Of a DNA stretch of 33,490 nt, positions 1-9,894 are shown in pieces; within the stretch, counting starts at the first letter, position 1, and every line of letters starts with the position of its first letter. Under the pieces are notes generated by a model. That model saw only the letters and a list, made by a program, of their open reading frames with translations, ran no database searches and was not told the DNA's origin. The position numbers and the translations under genes were made by a program. The stretch spans positions 1-33,490 of the forward strand of contig JALSPK010000134.1 in NCBI GenBank assembly GCA_026986005.1, read 5' to 3'. Source of the stretch: Saprospiraceae bacterium. GTDB lineage: Bacteria; Bacteroidota; Bacteroidia; Chitinophagales; Saprospiraceae.

Positions 1-1
1 T

Positions 2-3000
2 TGCAACAACTTGACGGAATTAGGATGTGACGGAGATGCTGCATTGACTGATGTAGTGGCTGATCCCAATACGATATACTGGGTGATGAAGTGGGGAACC
101 GGTGACTTTACAGCTACTTCTGATGCTACAGTTCCCGCAAATGATCTATGTGCTAATGCAGAAGTTCTTACACCGGGAACCGCCGCCGAAGGATCAAATG
201 TCTGTGCTACTTGGACCTGGGATTATTGTGATATATCGGGCAATACAGCACATGAAGTATTTTACTCTTATACGAACAACACAGCAAACACAACAGATAT
301 TGACGTTTTGATAGATCAAAGTACGGCGACAAATGGAATAGCAGCAACGGATCTAAGTGTTGCGATTATAACTGATGCATGTACCGGAACCGCTTTTAAT
401 AATCTAGGACCTGAATGTAATACATTAGGAACATCATTTAATATTGGGTGTATCGATCCCGGAGAAAAGATTATTCTTGTTGTAGGAAGTGTTGAGGGTA
501 CTGAAGGAGATTTTAGTATTACAATTACAGAAAATACAGCAGGACATCCTGCTAACGATGTATGTACCGGTGCAACTGATTTTGGAGAAATAACCTCTAG
601 TTGTACCAAAGTTGATAATGCTGCAGATAATACAGGAGCTTGTTCTGATAATTATACTGATGGTGGATGTGGTTTTGATGCTAATACAATGATGAGTGTT
701 TGGTATACTTTTAGTACTGATGCCAATGCTGAATTTGTGGATATTGAAACTGATTTGACTGATGCTTTATTTTCACTATATACGGGAGCGGATTGTAATA
801 GCTTAACTTATGAAGCTAATTCATGTACATCTGATGGTACTCTAGACAACCTTCCGGTTCTGCCAAATACTACATATTATATTCTTATTGGTTCCAATAC
901 AACAGAAAGTACATTTAACATAGGTATAACAGTAAAAAACATCCCGGACAATAATCTTTGTGCTGATGCTGTTGTAATAGCAGATGGCCTTGATGGCACT
1001 AATGCTTGTTCTGATGCAGAGTACGATTATTGTAATCAGGTAACAGGAACAACACATGAAGTATATTACAAATACACAAATAATAATGGTGCTAATGTAG
1101 ACTTGGATGTGACAGTCACCGGCAATACAAACACTACCGGTACTGCTGCTACAGGTTTGGATGTAGCAATAATGACTGATGCATGTGACGGTACTTTGTA
1201 TAATGCTCCTAATAATACTTTCTGTGCGACTTTGGCTACTCAATTTACCATAGAATGTATTGAAGATGGGGAAACTATTATTTTGGTTTTCGGTAGTGAA
1301 GATAGCCAAGAAGGTGACTTCGGTATATCTATTACAGAAAATGTAAGTAGTGTTACTAATGATGAATGTTCAGGAGCTGATGATATAGCATATACAGCTT
1401 GTCAATGGGAATCAGTAAGTACCGACAATACAGGAGCGTGTTTTGAAGATTTTACAGTTGCAGGATGTGATTATGATACGGAGCCTGTAGTATGGATGAA
1501 ATTTGATGCTACCGCAAATGCTACTTCTGTCGAGTTTGATAATTTCACTACAGGCGGTACAGGCTTTTTAGGGTTGTTTGAAGAGACAGTAGATTGTGAT
1601 AATCAAACCGAGGCAGCAGCAGGATCTGCTTGTAATACCGGAAGTGGTCCATTTGGTCCGTTTGATATTACCGGAGGCAATACATATTATATAGCTTTGG
1701 GTTCGTCAGGAGGAGAAGGAGCAATCAATTTCGATATTAAAGTCAATGAATCTCCTGTCAATGATGATCCTTGTTCAGGAACTTTTGCGCCTATTGATTT
1801 GACTGACGGTACTACGTTTACCGATAATAATACCTGTGCAGGTTTTGATTTTACAAGTTGTAATGTTGACAATACCACAGGAAAAACATTGTTTTATGAG
1901 CACACAATGACTCAGGATGCCAATCTTGAAATTAATATTAATGGCACAACAGCTAACGGGCCATTTACTATTGCTACATACGATGGTGATATAGCATGTG
2001 GTGATGAAAGTAATTTTATATTGGATAATTGTACAGACAATACCTTGACTTTATTGTGTAAACTGGCTGGGGAAAAGGTTGTAATAATGATAGGTACAAG
2101 TGAGACAGCAGGTGAATTTGGAGAATATGAGATTACAGTAAATGAAGTAGTAGTTGCCAGACCAGCCAATGATTTATGTACAGATGCTGAAGAGGTAATA
2201 TACAACGATGCTGATTTATGTAAATGGAAAGGAGCGGATAATAACGAAAGTAATATAAATGCTTGTTCGGAAGACAATGACTTTGGAACAGCTTGTGATT
2301 ATACCAACGAAGAAGTAGTTTGGTTTAAGTTTACCACGCCACCGGCAACCGTAGCAGGTTCTTCAGTCAGCATTAGATTTATGAACTATACAGGTACGGG
2401 GACTTTGTTTGCCACCATGTTTGATGACGGGGCAGATTGTACCAATTTGACAGTTTCAGCCGGGGGAGGATGTGCGACGGGAAATGGTCCAAATGGTCTT
2501 GGTACAGTTGATCCAAATACTACATACTTGATTGGAGTGGGATCGACAGGTGATACAGGTGGAGATTTTGACTTGGAGATAAAGATTACATCAGGTCCAC
2601 CAAATGATGATGCATGTGCGGATATGACCAATTATGATTTGACTGCAGGAGGTACATTACCTGATGAGCAGACCAATGCATGTAGTGGAGCAGGAATGAA
2701 TTTTCCGGAATGTTCAGGAGACGATCAGACCAATGCAGTATTTTATACATTTACCATCACAGCACCTGTATATGGTATAAATGTAGAGATTACCCAATCG
2801 GGAGCAGAGCCGATTGATGGCATTGTGGTAGCCGGTATATCTGAAGTGAATACTGAATTTTGTAATGGTACAACTTATCATGCACCAGCATATTGCGAAG
2901 ATATAGGTACAGCGCAATTTGAGTGGAAATGTCTTGAAGAAGGTACATATCAATTGCAGATATCCACATCAGATCCCAATTCAGGTACTTTTAATATCAC

Positions 3001-6000
3001 ATCAACTATGTTGGATAAACCTAATAATGACTGCAATCTCAATGACAAATGTGATGATGCTAAAGAGTTGGATGCTACCTTAGAATGTGAGTGGAATGAC
3101 TTTCTAAAAGAATGTAATGAGGATGCATGTCCTGATCCTTATGTTGTTGGAACATGTGATATGACAGTAGGGCCGACTACTTGGTTCAAAGTATTGATTC
3201 CTACAGGAGCTGCTTCTATAGACGTGATCATCGACAATGCTAGTTCTCCGTCAGGAGTGGATATGGTCATAGCTAAGGAAGCTGATGCATGCCCATTGAC
3301 TGCAGGATGGTGTGGATCCGGTGGTACTTTAGCAGCACCAATTATGTTGGACGCTACTGATGAAGGTACATACTACTATATAGCTGTTATTGATATTGGA
3401 GGTGGAAATGGGGGAACATTTGATATACATATAAAAATAGATGTACCACCTATTAATGATAGTCCTTGTATGGCAAATGACAGACCTCCATATGACTTGG
3501 GTACGGGAGGAAGTCATTCGGGTACTACTTGTTGTGCTGTTGGAGCCAATGATGATCCAAACCAAGATCAAGCCAATGTAGATTGTAATGCAGCATCTGA
3601 TGATAATGCTGTATGGTATAGAGCGGAGTATGATTCAAATCAAGATGGTGTCAGTATTAACATAACTGGAGGCACAATAGGTGGTAGTATAGGAGTAGAA
3701 GTGTATGTTGGGGGAGCAGATGCTGCCTGTGATGGGACAGCTGAATTCAGGAAATCCAAATGTGACGGTCTTCCCGTTACAGATATGCATATCGGATGTC
3801 TTGAAGACGGTGATTATGTGTTTATCAAAGTTGCGAATTCTGATAATGATGGTGACTGTGGTACTTTTGATATTTCAGTTGAGAGCATCAAAGATTGTGA
3901 TGTAGCAGATGCATGTGAAGATATAACGGGTGCACAAGAGCTTGATCCTGTCACTCCTGAAGATGTTGAGGTGAATTATGTTTGTACCTTTGGATGTTTG
4001 GATCTGGCTTGTCCTGATCCCGGATTACCTGGAGGTTGTGGTGGATTCAATACGCAGCCTACGGTTTGGTTTCAAGTTAATACTGATGCAGATGCTGCAC
4101 AATTGTATACGACCGTTACAACAAATGGATCTTGGACTCCTGTCTGGTCAATATTCTATTCACCCAATAATGATTGTACTGATTTGACAAATGCTGCAGG
4201 AAACGGATCATTTCCATGTAGTTTAGATGCGAGCCCTCCAGCTCCACCGCTAATTACAGGAGTAACAGAAGGAGTATACTATATTGCTGTGTCTGCAAAT
4301 GAAGGAGATGTAATAGATGATCCCAACTTTGAAGTATGTGCAGCTACAATTAAAAATGTTGTTGTCTGCTTGGGACCGGATCTTGGTTGTGGTAATGATG
4401 AAACTTTAGTGTTTGAGGTGACGGAAAGAGAAAATACTGATGCTGAACCTAATGGGCCTCCATATTTTGGGCCTTTCTGTCCGGGTGAGGAGTTGACAGT
4501 ACATATGAACTTCACTTATGATGCTACGCAGACAGGAGATGACTGGATAATAGGTATGATACCAAAATTTGGTAATGGTTGGGATATGACAGGCTTTAGT
4601 TTTGCAGCCAATCCGCCTACCGGTACTCCAATGGGGGCATCAGAGTATTATGAGGAGACCGGAGGATGCGCGCCTTTGGTCATGGAAAAGTTTAGTTTCC
4701 TTTGTACTTATACCGATGATGATGGGCACTTAAGATTGTGCAATACCTTGTGTGAGAATTGCCCTTGTAGCGGTGGTATGGTAGAGCAAGATCCATTGCC
4801 TAGTGGATATTTTTGGGTACAGGAAGGTACGTCTCCTGATTGTGATGCCAATAACTGTTCTCCATCTAGAAAATATGGGATTGGTAGTCCGGTATCAACG
4901 ATTGATTGGGAAATCAATCTAAAGGTTAAAGAATTTGCCAATCAAGCAGAGTGTATGGAGAATGATGATCTTTTGATCAGTTTTATGACGTTCTCTGATG
5001 GAGGAGCCGGATGTTGGGACGATCCTATTGGTGAATGTTTGATTGATAAACCACAGTTTTCACCGCCATGGAAAGTGAATTGTGATATTCCTCCCGGAGT
5101 GATAGCTACACCGCAGCCACAAGATATTTGTTCAGGAGCAGAAGCCGGAGTAGATGTGACAACAGAAGATGGTAGTACGGAGCTTATTGAGATTACATTT
5201 GATGATAATCCAAACGTCGATGGAGAAAGCGATCATTCATTCGCCGATGGTTTTGGGACAATAGACGATGTTCTTACAATTAATGATGCTGATTTGTGTG
5301 ATGTAGAAATTGTTACTTATTATGCACAGGTGATTATAGAGGGAATGATTTGTGAAGGTAAAATTGATACGATTGAAGTAAATGTGTATCCTTTACCAAG
5401 GATTCCGGAACAGGATGATATATTTGGAGCTTGTATGTCTGATTTACCTTATACCTTACCTATTGATGCTGAATGTGGATATCCTGGATCATATACGTTC
5501 AGTTGGTCAGATGACATAAGTGGAAATACAGGGGAAGGAAGCGATATTATAATAGATGCATCATTTGGTGCAGGTTTGCACACATTCAGTATTACCGTAA
5601 CTGATGATCTGGGATGTGAAAATACGGGGGAACTAAAATTCAATGTATATCCGGATGTTGAGTTTAAGCTACAAGGAGATACTTTATGTTGGGGAGAATA
5701 CAAAGAATTTACTGTTGATTTGCTAGGTAGAGAAAGTTATGATTTCGAATTCAATTGGTATTGGAATCCAGGGGAAGGAGATAATGGAGGAGATGAGACA
5801 TATATAATAGAAGTAGATGAATACGGTACAGTTTATCCGCCAAGTGAGAATCCTGAGGATTATCAGTTGTGCTTAGAATTGACTGAAGAGCATGATGACG
5901 GAGTGGTCTGTTCTCATGATACATGTGTAAATGTATGGTTTAGGAAGCCTATGAATTTGACATTGAATCCCGGTAATCCTGTATATCTCTGTGAAGGGCA

Positions 6001-9000
6001 AAATTGTGTCAACGTTGAAGTAGTATTCGATGAAGATAATGGAATGTTATTTGATGAAGTATATGAGATTTATTGGAATGGTGACATTACAAATAATTCG
6101 GAGCATGAATTTTGTGAGACATCACCCGGCAATTTTGTTCAGATTATAGATGTCTTTGGTTGCGATACGACTATTGATTTTGATATATTGGCAAATCCTG
6201 TTACAGATATAGTTATTGAAGGAGATACTACGATATGCGTAGGAGATTGTACAACACTGACTGTGAAGGATGATTTTGATAGCTATACATGGAATACGGG
6301 AGATGACACGAAATCAATTACTGTATGTCCGACTGATGCTCTGACCACCTACGAAGTATCTGCTATCAATTCAAGCGGGTGTGTGTCTGCCGGTAGTGTT
6401 AATGTGCATGTGTTTACGGCAGAAGTGCCAAATATACCACCGACAGCGACGTTCTGTACCGGATTTAGTACAACTGTTACTGCTCCGGCCGGTTACAGTT
6501 CATACAATTGGTATTTCAATGATACAAATACTTCGCCTGTTTCCACAACTGCAGATGTAACAATTAACCAAACGGGAAATTATATTATTGTTGTAGTGAG
6601 TCCGGAAGGATGTGCTGCACAAGATACCGTTGTTGCTTCTGAAGATAGTGAACTCTCACCATTTGTTGTGGGTGATACTTCATTATGTTTTGAGCAGACA
6701 AATACATTGATGATTGCTCTTGGAGGTAACTTTACGTTATATGAATGGAGGTACAATGATGCAAACGGTGCTTTGGTCATCCCTGAAACGGATAAGGATA
6801 GTATTTATCTTGCAGAAGGTACATATCACCTTCATGTGAGTGATGGAAACTGCGCAGGTAACACTTCCTTTACAATAACGAGGAGGCCAAAAGTTGAACC
6901 AAAGATAATGCCTGATGTAGATACTATTCATATTTGTTATGGAGCGGATACTACGTTGACTGCACCGGCAGGATTTGATGCCTACAAATGGAGTAATGGT
7001 TCATTTAACAGAATAGTGACAGGCGTAAGCCAAGGTAAATATTTTGTTACCGTTACTGATGAGGAAGGATGTCAGGGAGTGGATAGTATTTATGTGAATG
7101 AATATCCTCGTATGTATCCTTCACTTCAAGATAGCGTCGAAATATGTGCTGATGATAAAGCAACATTAACACCAGGTAAGTTTGCTGATTATATATGGGC
7201 TAAAGATGGTGTCCATTTAGCTGGTTTTGATGGAAAAAAATCAATAGAAGTTACGGATGGAGGATATTATTCTGTTATCGTTAGTAATGCAATTGGTTGT
7301 ACCGCTTTTGATACTATCAAAGTGATTAAGACAGATAATCTTACACCTGTAATTGTAGGAGCAAAAGATTTATGTGATGACGATGAGATCACACTTACCA
7401 TATCAGGTACGTATGATAGCTATAAATGGACAAATTCAACAGGAAAGGTTTTAGGTACTGAAGCGACGCTTACGTTTACGATGACACCGGGTAAAGATAT
7501 TGAAACTATCACTTTGGAAGTGAAGTCCAATACCGGTTGTCTTGGTTCTGATCAGGTCACAATCAATAGATATCACTCACCGGAGTTGGAGTTAGACCAC
7601 AATCCGGTAAAAGACGTATGTGGTAAGGGCTCTACTAATCCTGCGGTATTGAACTTTGATGATTATTTCATAAAAGGAAATTCTAGTATGGGAAACTGGA
7701 GAGATTTTGATAATTCCAACGCGACTCATAATTCAGATTGGACTTCTGTAGATTTTGCAACGGTTGATCCGGGTAAAACATATAGATTTGTGTTTAGAAC
7801 GACTAGTGCTAATGCACCTTGTTCGGATGTGGTTGATACGATTTACATTACTGTGATTGCATGTAGTTGTGAACAATGGGAGATTAGTGAATTTGCAGAT
7901 GTTTGTAACGATGAAAATACTGCTCAGATTAACTTGAGTGAGCATATCATTAACGCTGCCGGCGATAGAATTATACCCGTTCCGACGGGTGTATGGACTG
8001 TTAGTCCTTCCGGTACAGGTGTGGTATCCGGCAATAAGTTTATTGCTTCAGGAGCTGCGTCGGGAACATATACTTTGACATATAAGTTCAATGATAAAGG
8101 TATTTATTGTTCGGATACACATACTCAGACCATTATTGTACAAAATGCAGTAAATCCGGGAACACCTCAACCTCAACATGTATGTGAGGGAACGAGTGAA
8201 GAGTTTGATCTCGGTGGACTGTTAATAGGTGGAGATGCTGGTGGTGTATGGACTGAAGTTTCAACAATACCAAGTACAGGAGGTGCATTTGATGCTACAG
8301 CCGGTACATTTAATACGGATGGGCAAAATGTCGGAGAATTTATCTTTGAATACAAATTGGTTGGAGTTGATCCTTGTCCGGATAAGAGTGCCAGAGTTAG
8401 TATCATTGTTGATCCTACTCCAATCGCTGATGCAGGAGATGTGACAGCGTGTTTTGAAGAAAAGCCAGTCACGCTTCATGCCAAGAATGAAGCAGATAGA
8501 TATGAATGGACAAAGAAAGGTGAGACTGATATTTTAGGCACTAATAGAGAATATAGTACTTCTCAATCAGGAACATATGTATTGAAGGTTCTTTCATCCT
8601 TGGGTTGTTCTACAGAGAAAGATATTGAGGTAGACATTAAACCAGAGATTGTTGCTAGTATATCCGGAGCTTCTGTTCTTCAAAATGGAGCTAGTGACAC
8701 ATTATTTGCGAATGTTGCGGGTAGGGGAGTTGACGATATAAGGATATACAATTGGACAAAAGATGGTGAGCCTATTGATACTGTACATAGTAATTTCTTA
8801 ATAGTTTCTGATAAGGGGGTATATTGCGTAGAGGTAGAGGACAATGAAGGTTGTACAGGAGATGTCTGTCATACTGTTACAGTTGCAATCACAAAAGATA
8901 TTGAGGTACCTAATGTATTTACTCCGGATGGCGATGGTAAAAATGATAAATTCTTTGTGAAAGACGGTAAAAATGTCAAGCATATAAGAACTTTCAAAGT

Positions 9001-9190
9001 TTGGGACAGATGGGGTAATTTGATATATAGCGACAAAGACTTCTCATTCCAAGATAGGAAGAACCACTTTTGGAATGGAGATTACAATGGAAAGAAAGCA
9101 ATGCAGGGAGTATATGTCTATTTAGTAGAGTTCACATGGAGTGATAATAAAGATGATTTTGTGTCAGGAGATGTTACTCTGATCAGATAA
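2..9190 (+). CDS. Giant T9SS-secreted adhesin-like protein, 5' end outside the window
   Basis: The reading frame is open to the left edge (C-N-N before the first candidate start, TTG at 11), so this is the C-terminal 3,062 residues of a longer protein. From about 135 to 4370 there are ten beta-sandwich modules of 135-160 residues. Most open with an Asn-Asp-x-Cys-like motif, and they resemble the PPC-like modules of Bacteroidota surface proteins. From about 4370 to 5100 lies a Cys-rich module I do not recognise. From about 5100 to 8880 come PKD/Ig-like repeats of the form 'CxGDxxTLTxxxGxxSYxWxxG...GxYxVxVxDxxGC'. The last 95 residues (from about 8900) start VPNVFTPDGDGKNDKF and contain KVWDRWGNLIY and GVYVYLVEF: the gliding-motility-associated, T9SS type B sorting domain. 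The likely role is a surface or secreted adhesin of the SprB type. Ligand and gliding function are inference. A hairpin terminator follows the stop codon. Confidence 0.93.
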   Translation, partial: CNNLTELGCDGDAALTDVVADPNTIYWVMKWGTGDFTATSDATVPANDLCANAEVLTPGTAAEGSNVCATWTWDYCDISGNTAHEVFYSYTNNTANTTDIDVLIDQSTATNGIAATDLSVAIITDACTGTAFNNLGPECNTLGTSFNIGCIDPGEKIILVVGSVEGTEGDFSITITENTAGHPANDVCTGATDFGEITSSCTKVDNAADNTGACSDNYTDGGCGFDANTMMSVWYTFSTDANAEFVDIETDLTDALFSLYTGADCNSLTYEANSCTSDGTLDNLPVLPNTTYYILIGSNTTESTFNIGITVKNIPDNNLCADAVVIADGLDGTNACSDAEYDYCNQVTGTTHEVYYKYTNNNGANVDLDVTVTGNTNTTGTAATGLDVAIMTDACDGTLYNAPNNTFCATLATQFTIECIEDGETIILVFGSEDSQEGDFGISITENVSSVTNDECSGADDIAYTACQWESVSTDNTGACFEDFTVAGCDYDTEPVVWMKFDATANATSVEFDNFTTGGTGFLGLFEETVDCDNQTEAAAGSACNTGSGPFGPFDITGGNTYYIALGSSGGEGAINFDIKVNESPVNDDPCSGTFAPIDLTDGTTFTDNNTCAGFDFTSCNVDNTTGKTLFYEHTMTQDANLEININGTTANGPFTIATYDGDIACGDESNFILDNCTDNTLTLLCKLAGEKVVIMIGTSETAGEFGEYEITVNEVVVARPANDLCTDAEEVIYNDADLCKWKGADNNESNINACSEDNDFGTACDYTNEEVVWFKFTTPPATVAGSSVSIRFMNYTGTGTLFATMFDDGADCTNLTVSAGGGCATGNGPNGLGTVDPNTTYLIGVGSTGDTGGDFDLEIKITSGPPNDDACADMTNYDLTAGGTLPDEQTNACSGAGMNFPECSGDDQTNAVFYTFTITAPVYGINVEITQSGAEPIDGIVVAGISEVNTEFCNGTTYHAPAYCEDIGTAQFEWKCLEEGTYQLQISTSDPNSGTFNITSTMLDKPNNDCNLNDKCDDAKELDATLECEWNDFLKECNEDACPDPYVVGTCDMTVGPTTWFKVLIPTGAASIDVIIDNASSPSGVDMVIAKEADACPLTAGWCGSGGTLAAPIMLDATDEGTYYYIAVIDIGGGNGGTFDIHIKIDVPPINDSPCMANDRPPYDLGTGGSHSGTTCCAVGANDDPNQDQANVDCNAASDDNAVWYRAEYDSNQDGVSINITGGTIGGSIGVEVYVGGADAACDGTAEFRKSKCDGLPVTDMHIGCLEDGDYVFIKVANSDNDGDCGTFDISVESIKDCDVADACEDITGAQELDPVTPEDVEVNYVCTFGCLDLACPDPGLPGGCGGFNTQPTVWFQVNTDADAAQLYTTVTTNGSWTPVWSIFYSPNNDCTDLTNAAGNGSFPCSLDASPPAPPLITGVTEGVYYIAVSANEGDVIDDPNFEVCAATIKNVVVCLGPDLGCGNDETLVFEVTERENTDAEPNGPPYFGPFCPGEELTVHMNFTYDATQTGDDWIIGMIPKFGNGWDMTGFSFAANPPTGTPMGASEYYEETGGCAPLVMEKFSFLCTYTDDDGHLRLCNTLCENCPCSGGMVEQDPLPSGYFWVQEGTSPDCDANNCSPSRKYGIGSPVSTIDWEINLKVKEFANQAECMENDDLLISFMTFSDGGAGCWDDPIGECLIDKPQFSPPWKVNCDIPPGVIATPQPQDICSGAEAGVDVTTEDGSTELIEITFDDNPNVDGESDHSFADGFGTIDDVLTINDADLCDVEIVTYYAQVIIEGMICEGKIDTIEVNVYPLPRIPEQDDIFGACMSDLPYTLPIDAECGYPGSYTFSWSDDISGNTGEGSDIIIDASFGAGLHTFSITVTDDLGCENTGELKFNVYPDVEFKLQGDTLCWGEYKEFTVDLLGRESYDFEFNWYWNPGEGDNGGDETYIIEVDEYGTVYPPSENPEDYQLCLELTEEHDDGVVCSHDTCVNVWFRKPMNLTLNPGNPVYLCEGQNCVNVEVVFDEDNGMLFDEVYEIYWNGDITNNSEHEFCETSPGNFVQIIDVFGCDTTIDFDILANPVTDIVIEGDTTICVGDCTTLTVKDDFDSYTWNTGDDTKSITVCPTDALTTYEVSAINSSGCVSAGSVNVHVFTAEVPNIPPTATFCTGFSTTVTAPAGYSSYNWYFNDTNTSPVSTTADVTINQTGNYIIVVVSPEGCAAQDTVVASEDSELSPFVVGDTSLCFEQTNTLMIALGGNFTLYEWRYNDANGALVIPETDKDSIYLAEGTYHLHVSDGNCAGNTSFTITRRPKVEPKIMPDVDTIHICYGADTTLTAPAGFDAYKWSNGSFNRIVTGVSQGKYFVTVTDEEGCQGVDSIYVNEYPRMYPSLQDSVEICADDKATLTPGKFADYIWAKDGVHLAGFDGKKSIEVTDGGYYSVIVSNAIGCTAFDTIKVIKTDNLTPVIVGAKDLCDDDEITLTISGTYDSYKWTNSTGKVLGTEATLTFTMTPGKDIETITLEVKSNTGCLGSDQVTINRYHSPELELDHNPVKDVCGKGSTNPAVLNFDDYFIKGNSSMGNWRDFDNSNATHNSDWTSVDFATVDPGKTYRFVFRTTSANAPCSDVVDTIYITVIACSCEQWEISEFADVCNDENTAQINLSEHIINAAGDRIIPVPTGVWTVSPSGTGVVSGNKFIASGAASGTYTLTYKFNDKGIYCSDTHTQTIIVQNAVNPGTPQPQHVCEGTSEEFDLGGLLIGGDAGGVWTEVSTIPSTGGAFDATAGTFNTDGQNVGEFIFEYKLVGVDPCPDKSARVSIIVDPTPIADAGDVTACFEEKPVTLHAKNEADRYEWTKKGETDILGTNREYSTSQSGTYVLKVLSSLGCSTEKDIEVDIKPEIVASISGASVLQNGASDTLFANVAGRGVDDIRIYNWTKDGEPIDTVHSNFLIVSDKGVYCVEVEDNEGCTGDVCHTVTVAITKDIEVPNVFTPDGDGKNDKFFVKDGKNVKHIRTFKVWDRWGNLIYSDKDFSFQDRKNHFWNGDYNGKKAMQGVYVYLVEFTWSDNKDDFVSGDVTLIR

Positions 9191-9215
9191 TACGAATAGA
9201 TTGTTAAATTATTTA

Positions 9216-9251
9216 ATAAAGAGGTGGCTATGGTCACCTCTTTATATTTTT
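9216..9251 (+). terminator. Intrinsic terminator after the giant adhesin gene
   Basis: A perfect 11-bp stem (ATAAAGAGGTG at 9216-9226 with CACCTCTTTAT at 9235-9245) can be extended by G-T and C-G pairs to a 4-nt loop. An A/T-rich tail with a run of five T (9247-9251) follows. It lies 26 nt after the adhesin stop codon and before the rbfA promoter, so the two genes are probably transcribed separately. Confidence 0.85.
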
Positions 9252-9298
9252 ATATTAAAATAATCCATTATTGTGGTAGGGATAAATTAAACATTCTT

Positions 9299-9306
9299 TA
9301 TCTTTG
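9299..9306 (+). promoter_or_regulatory. Bacteroidota -7 element for rbfA
   Basis: TATCTTTG matches the Bacteroidota primary sigma -7 consensus TAnnTTTG and lies 18 nt before the rbfA ATG, giving a 5' leader of about a dozen bases. A TTG at 9271-9273 is slightly too far upstream to be a convincing -33 element. Confidence 0.65.
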
Positions 9307-9324
9307 CGTAATAAAACAATTATT

Positions 9325-9669
9325 ATGGCATCAAAAAGGCAAGAGCAAGTCGCAGCGCTGATAAAGAGAAATTTTAGTATAGTTCTAACGAATGAAGGAT
9401 TATATATTTATGGTGATGCATTGGTTTCAGTTACAGATGTTAAAATGTCACCGGATTTAAGACTGGCAAAAATATATGTTAGTATATTCAATACAGATGA
9501 TAAAGATGCTGTATTTGATTTAATATTACAACATACAGCAACTTTAAAATACGAATTAGTGAAACGTATACGAAAACATGTGAGAAGAATTCCTGATATA
9601 CGAATTTACAGGGATGACCTGTTAGATGAAATGTACAACATAGACGATATGCTCAATAATCTTGATTGA
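9325..9669 (+). CDS. rbfA: 30S ribosome-binding factor A
   Basis: The product is a 114-residue single KH-fold protein, the usual RbfA length. RbfA binds the immature 30S subunit in the cytoplasm and assists late 16S rRNA 5'-end maturation, notably in the cold. The sequence shows the typical N-terminus (MASKRQEQVAALIKR), the central VSVTDVKMSPDLRLAKIYVS strand-helix region and the C-terminal IPDIRIYRDD segment. The frame also opens at TTG 9304, but the ATG at 9325 is preferred: it gives the family N-terminus and lies just downstream of the TATCTTTG promoter element, whereas 9304 falls inside that element. The gene is monocistronic, with no neighbouring ribosome-assembly gene in the window. Confidence 0.93.
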   Translation: MASKRQEQVAALIKRNFSIVLTNEGLYIYGDALVSVTDVKMSPDLRLAKIYVSIFNTDDKDAVFDLILQHTATLKYELVKRIRKHVRRIPDIRIYRDDLLDEMYNIDDMLNNLD

Positions 9670-9700
9670 TTATTGAAATAGTCCGGCAAAAAACACGGTT

Positions 9701-9885
9701 AGTGTCGTGTCAAGCGTATTCTGACGCACCAAATCTTGTTCTTTTTGCGCATAGCTTCGTTAAAAAATTTAACCTTTGCTAAGGCTTCCAAAGTGAATTT
9801 GGGACAAGTTACGCTGAAAATTTTGTACCTGTTCTACACAAAAATTCCTGCTGTTTATACGGCATTATACACTTGGCATGACACT
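9701..9885. repeat. Non-coding element bounded by 17-nt imperfect inverted repeats
   Basis: The left end AGTGTCGTGTCAAGCGT (9701-9717) and the reverse complement of the right end (9869-9885, AGTGTCATGCCAAGTGT) match at 14 of 17 positions, and all three differences are transitions. About 150 nt lie between. These include two small hairpins: GCGT/ACGC at 9714-9727 and GTTAAA/TTTAAC at 9759-9773. No open reading frame of note is present. The element sits between the convergent rbfA and M49-like genes. It could be a MITE-like element, an interspersed palindromic repeat, or a structured RNA or bidirectional terminator. No clear target-site duplication is visible. Confidence 0.45.
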
Positions 9886-9894
9886 AGGCAAATA

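Noticed and set aside
842-1309. 155-codon minus-strand frame inside the giant adhesin gene
   Set aside because: It lies wholly antisense to a clear repeat-bearing gene; its Cys/Ile/Ser-rich, low-complexity product mirrors the Asn/Asp/Thr-rich sense codons. No signal or domain.
1912-2277. 121-codon minus-strand frame in the adhesin gene
   Set aside because: Antisense shadow of module 5-6 codons; no recognisable motif.
135-8880. CRISPR array or DNA tandem repeats in the giant gene
   Set aside because: The repeats are visible at protein level only; there are no short identical DNA repeats with regular spacers here or elsewhere in the window.
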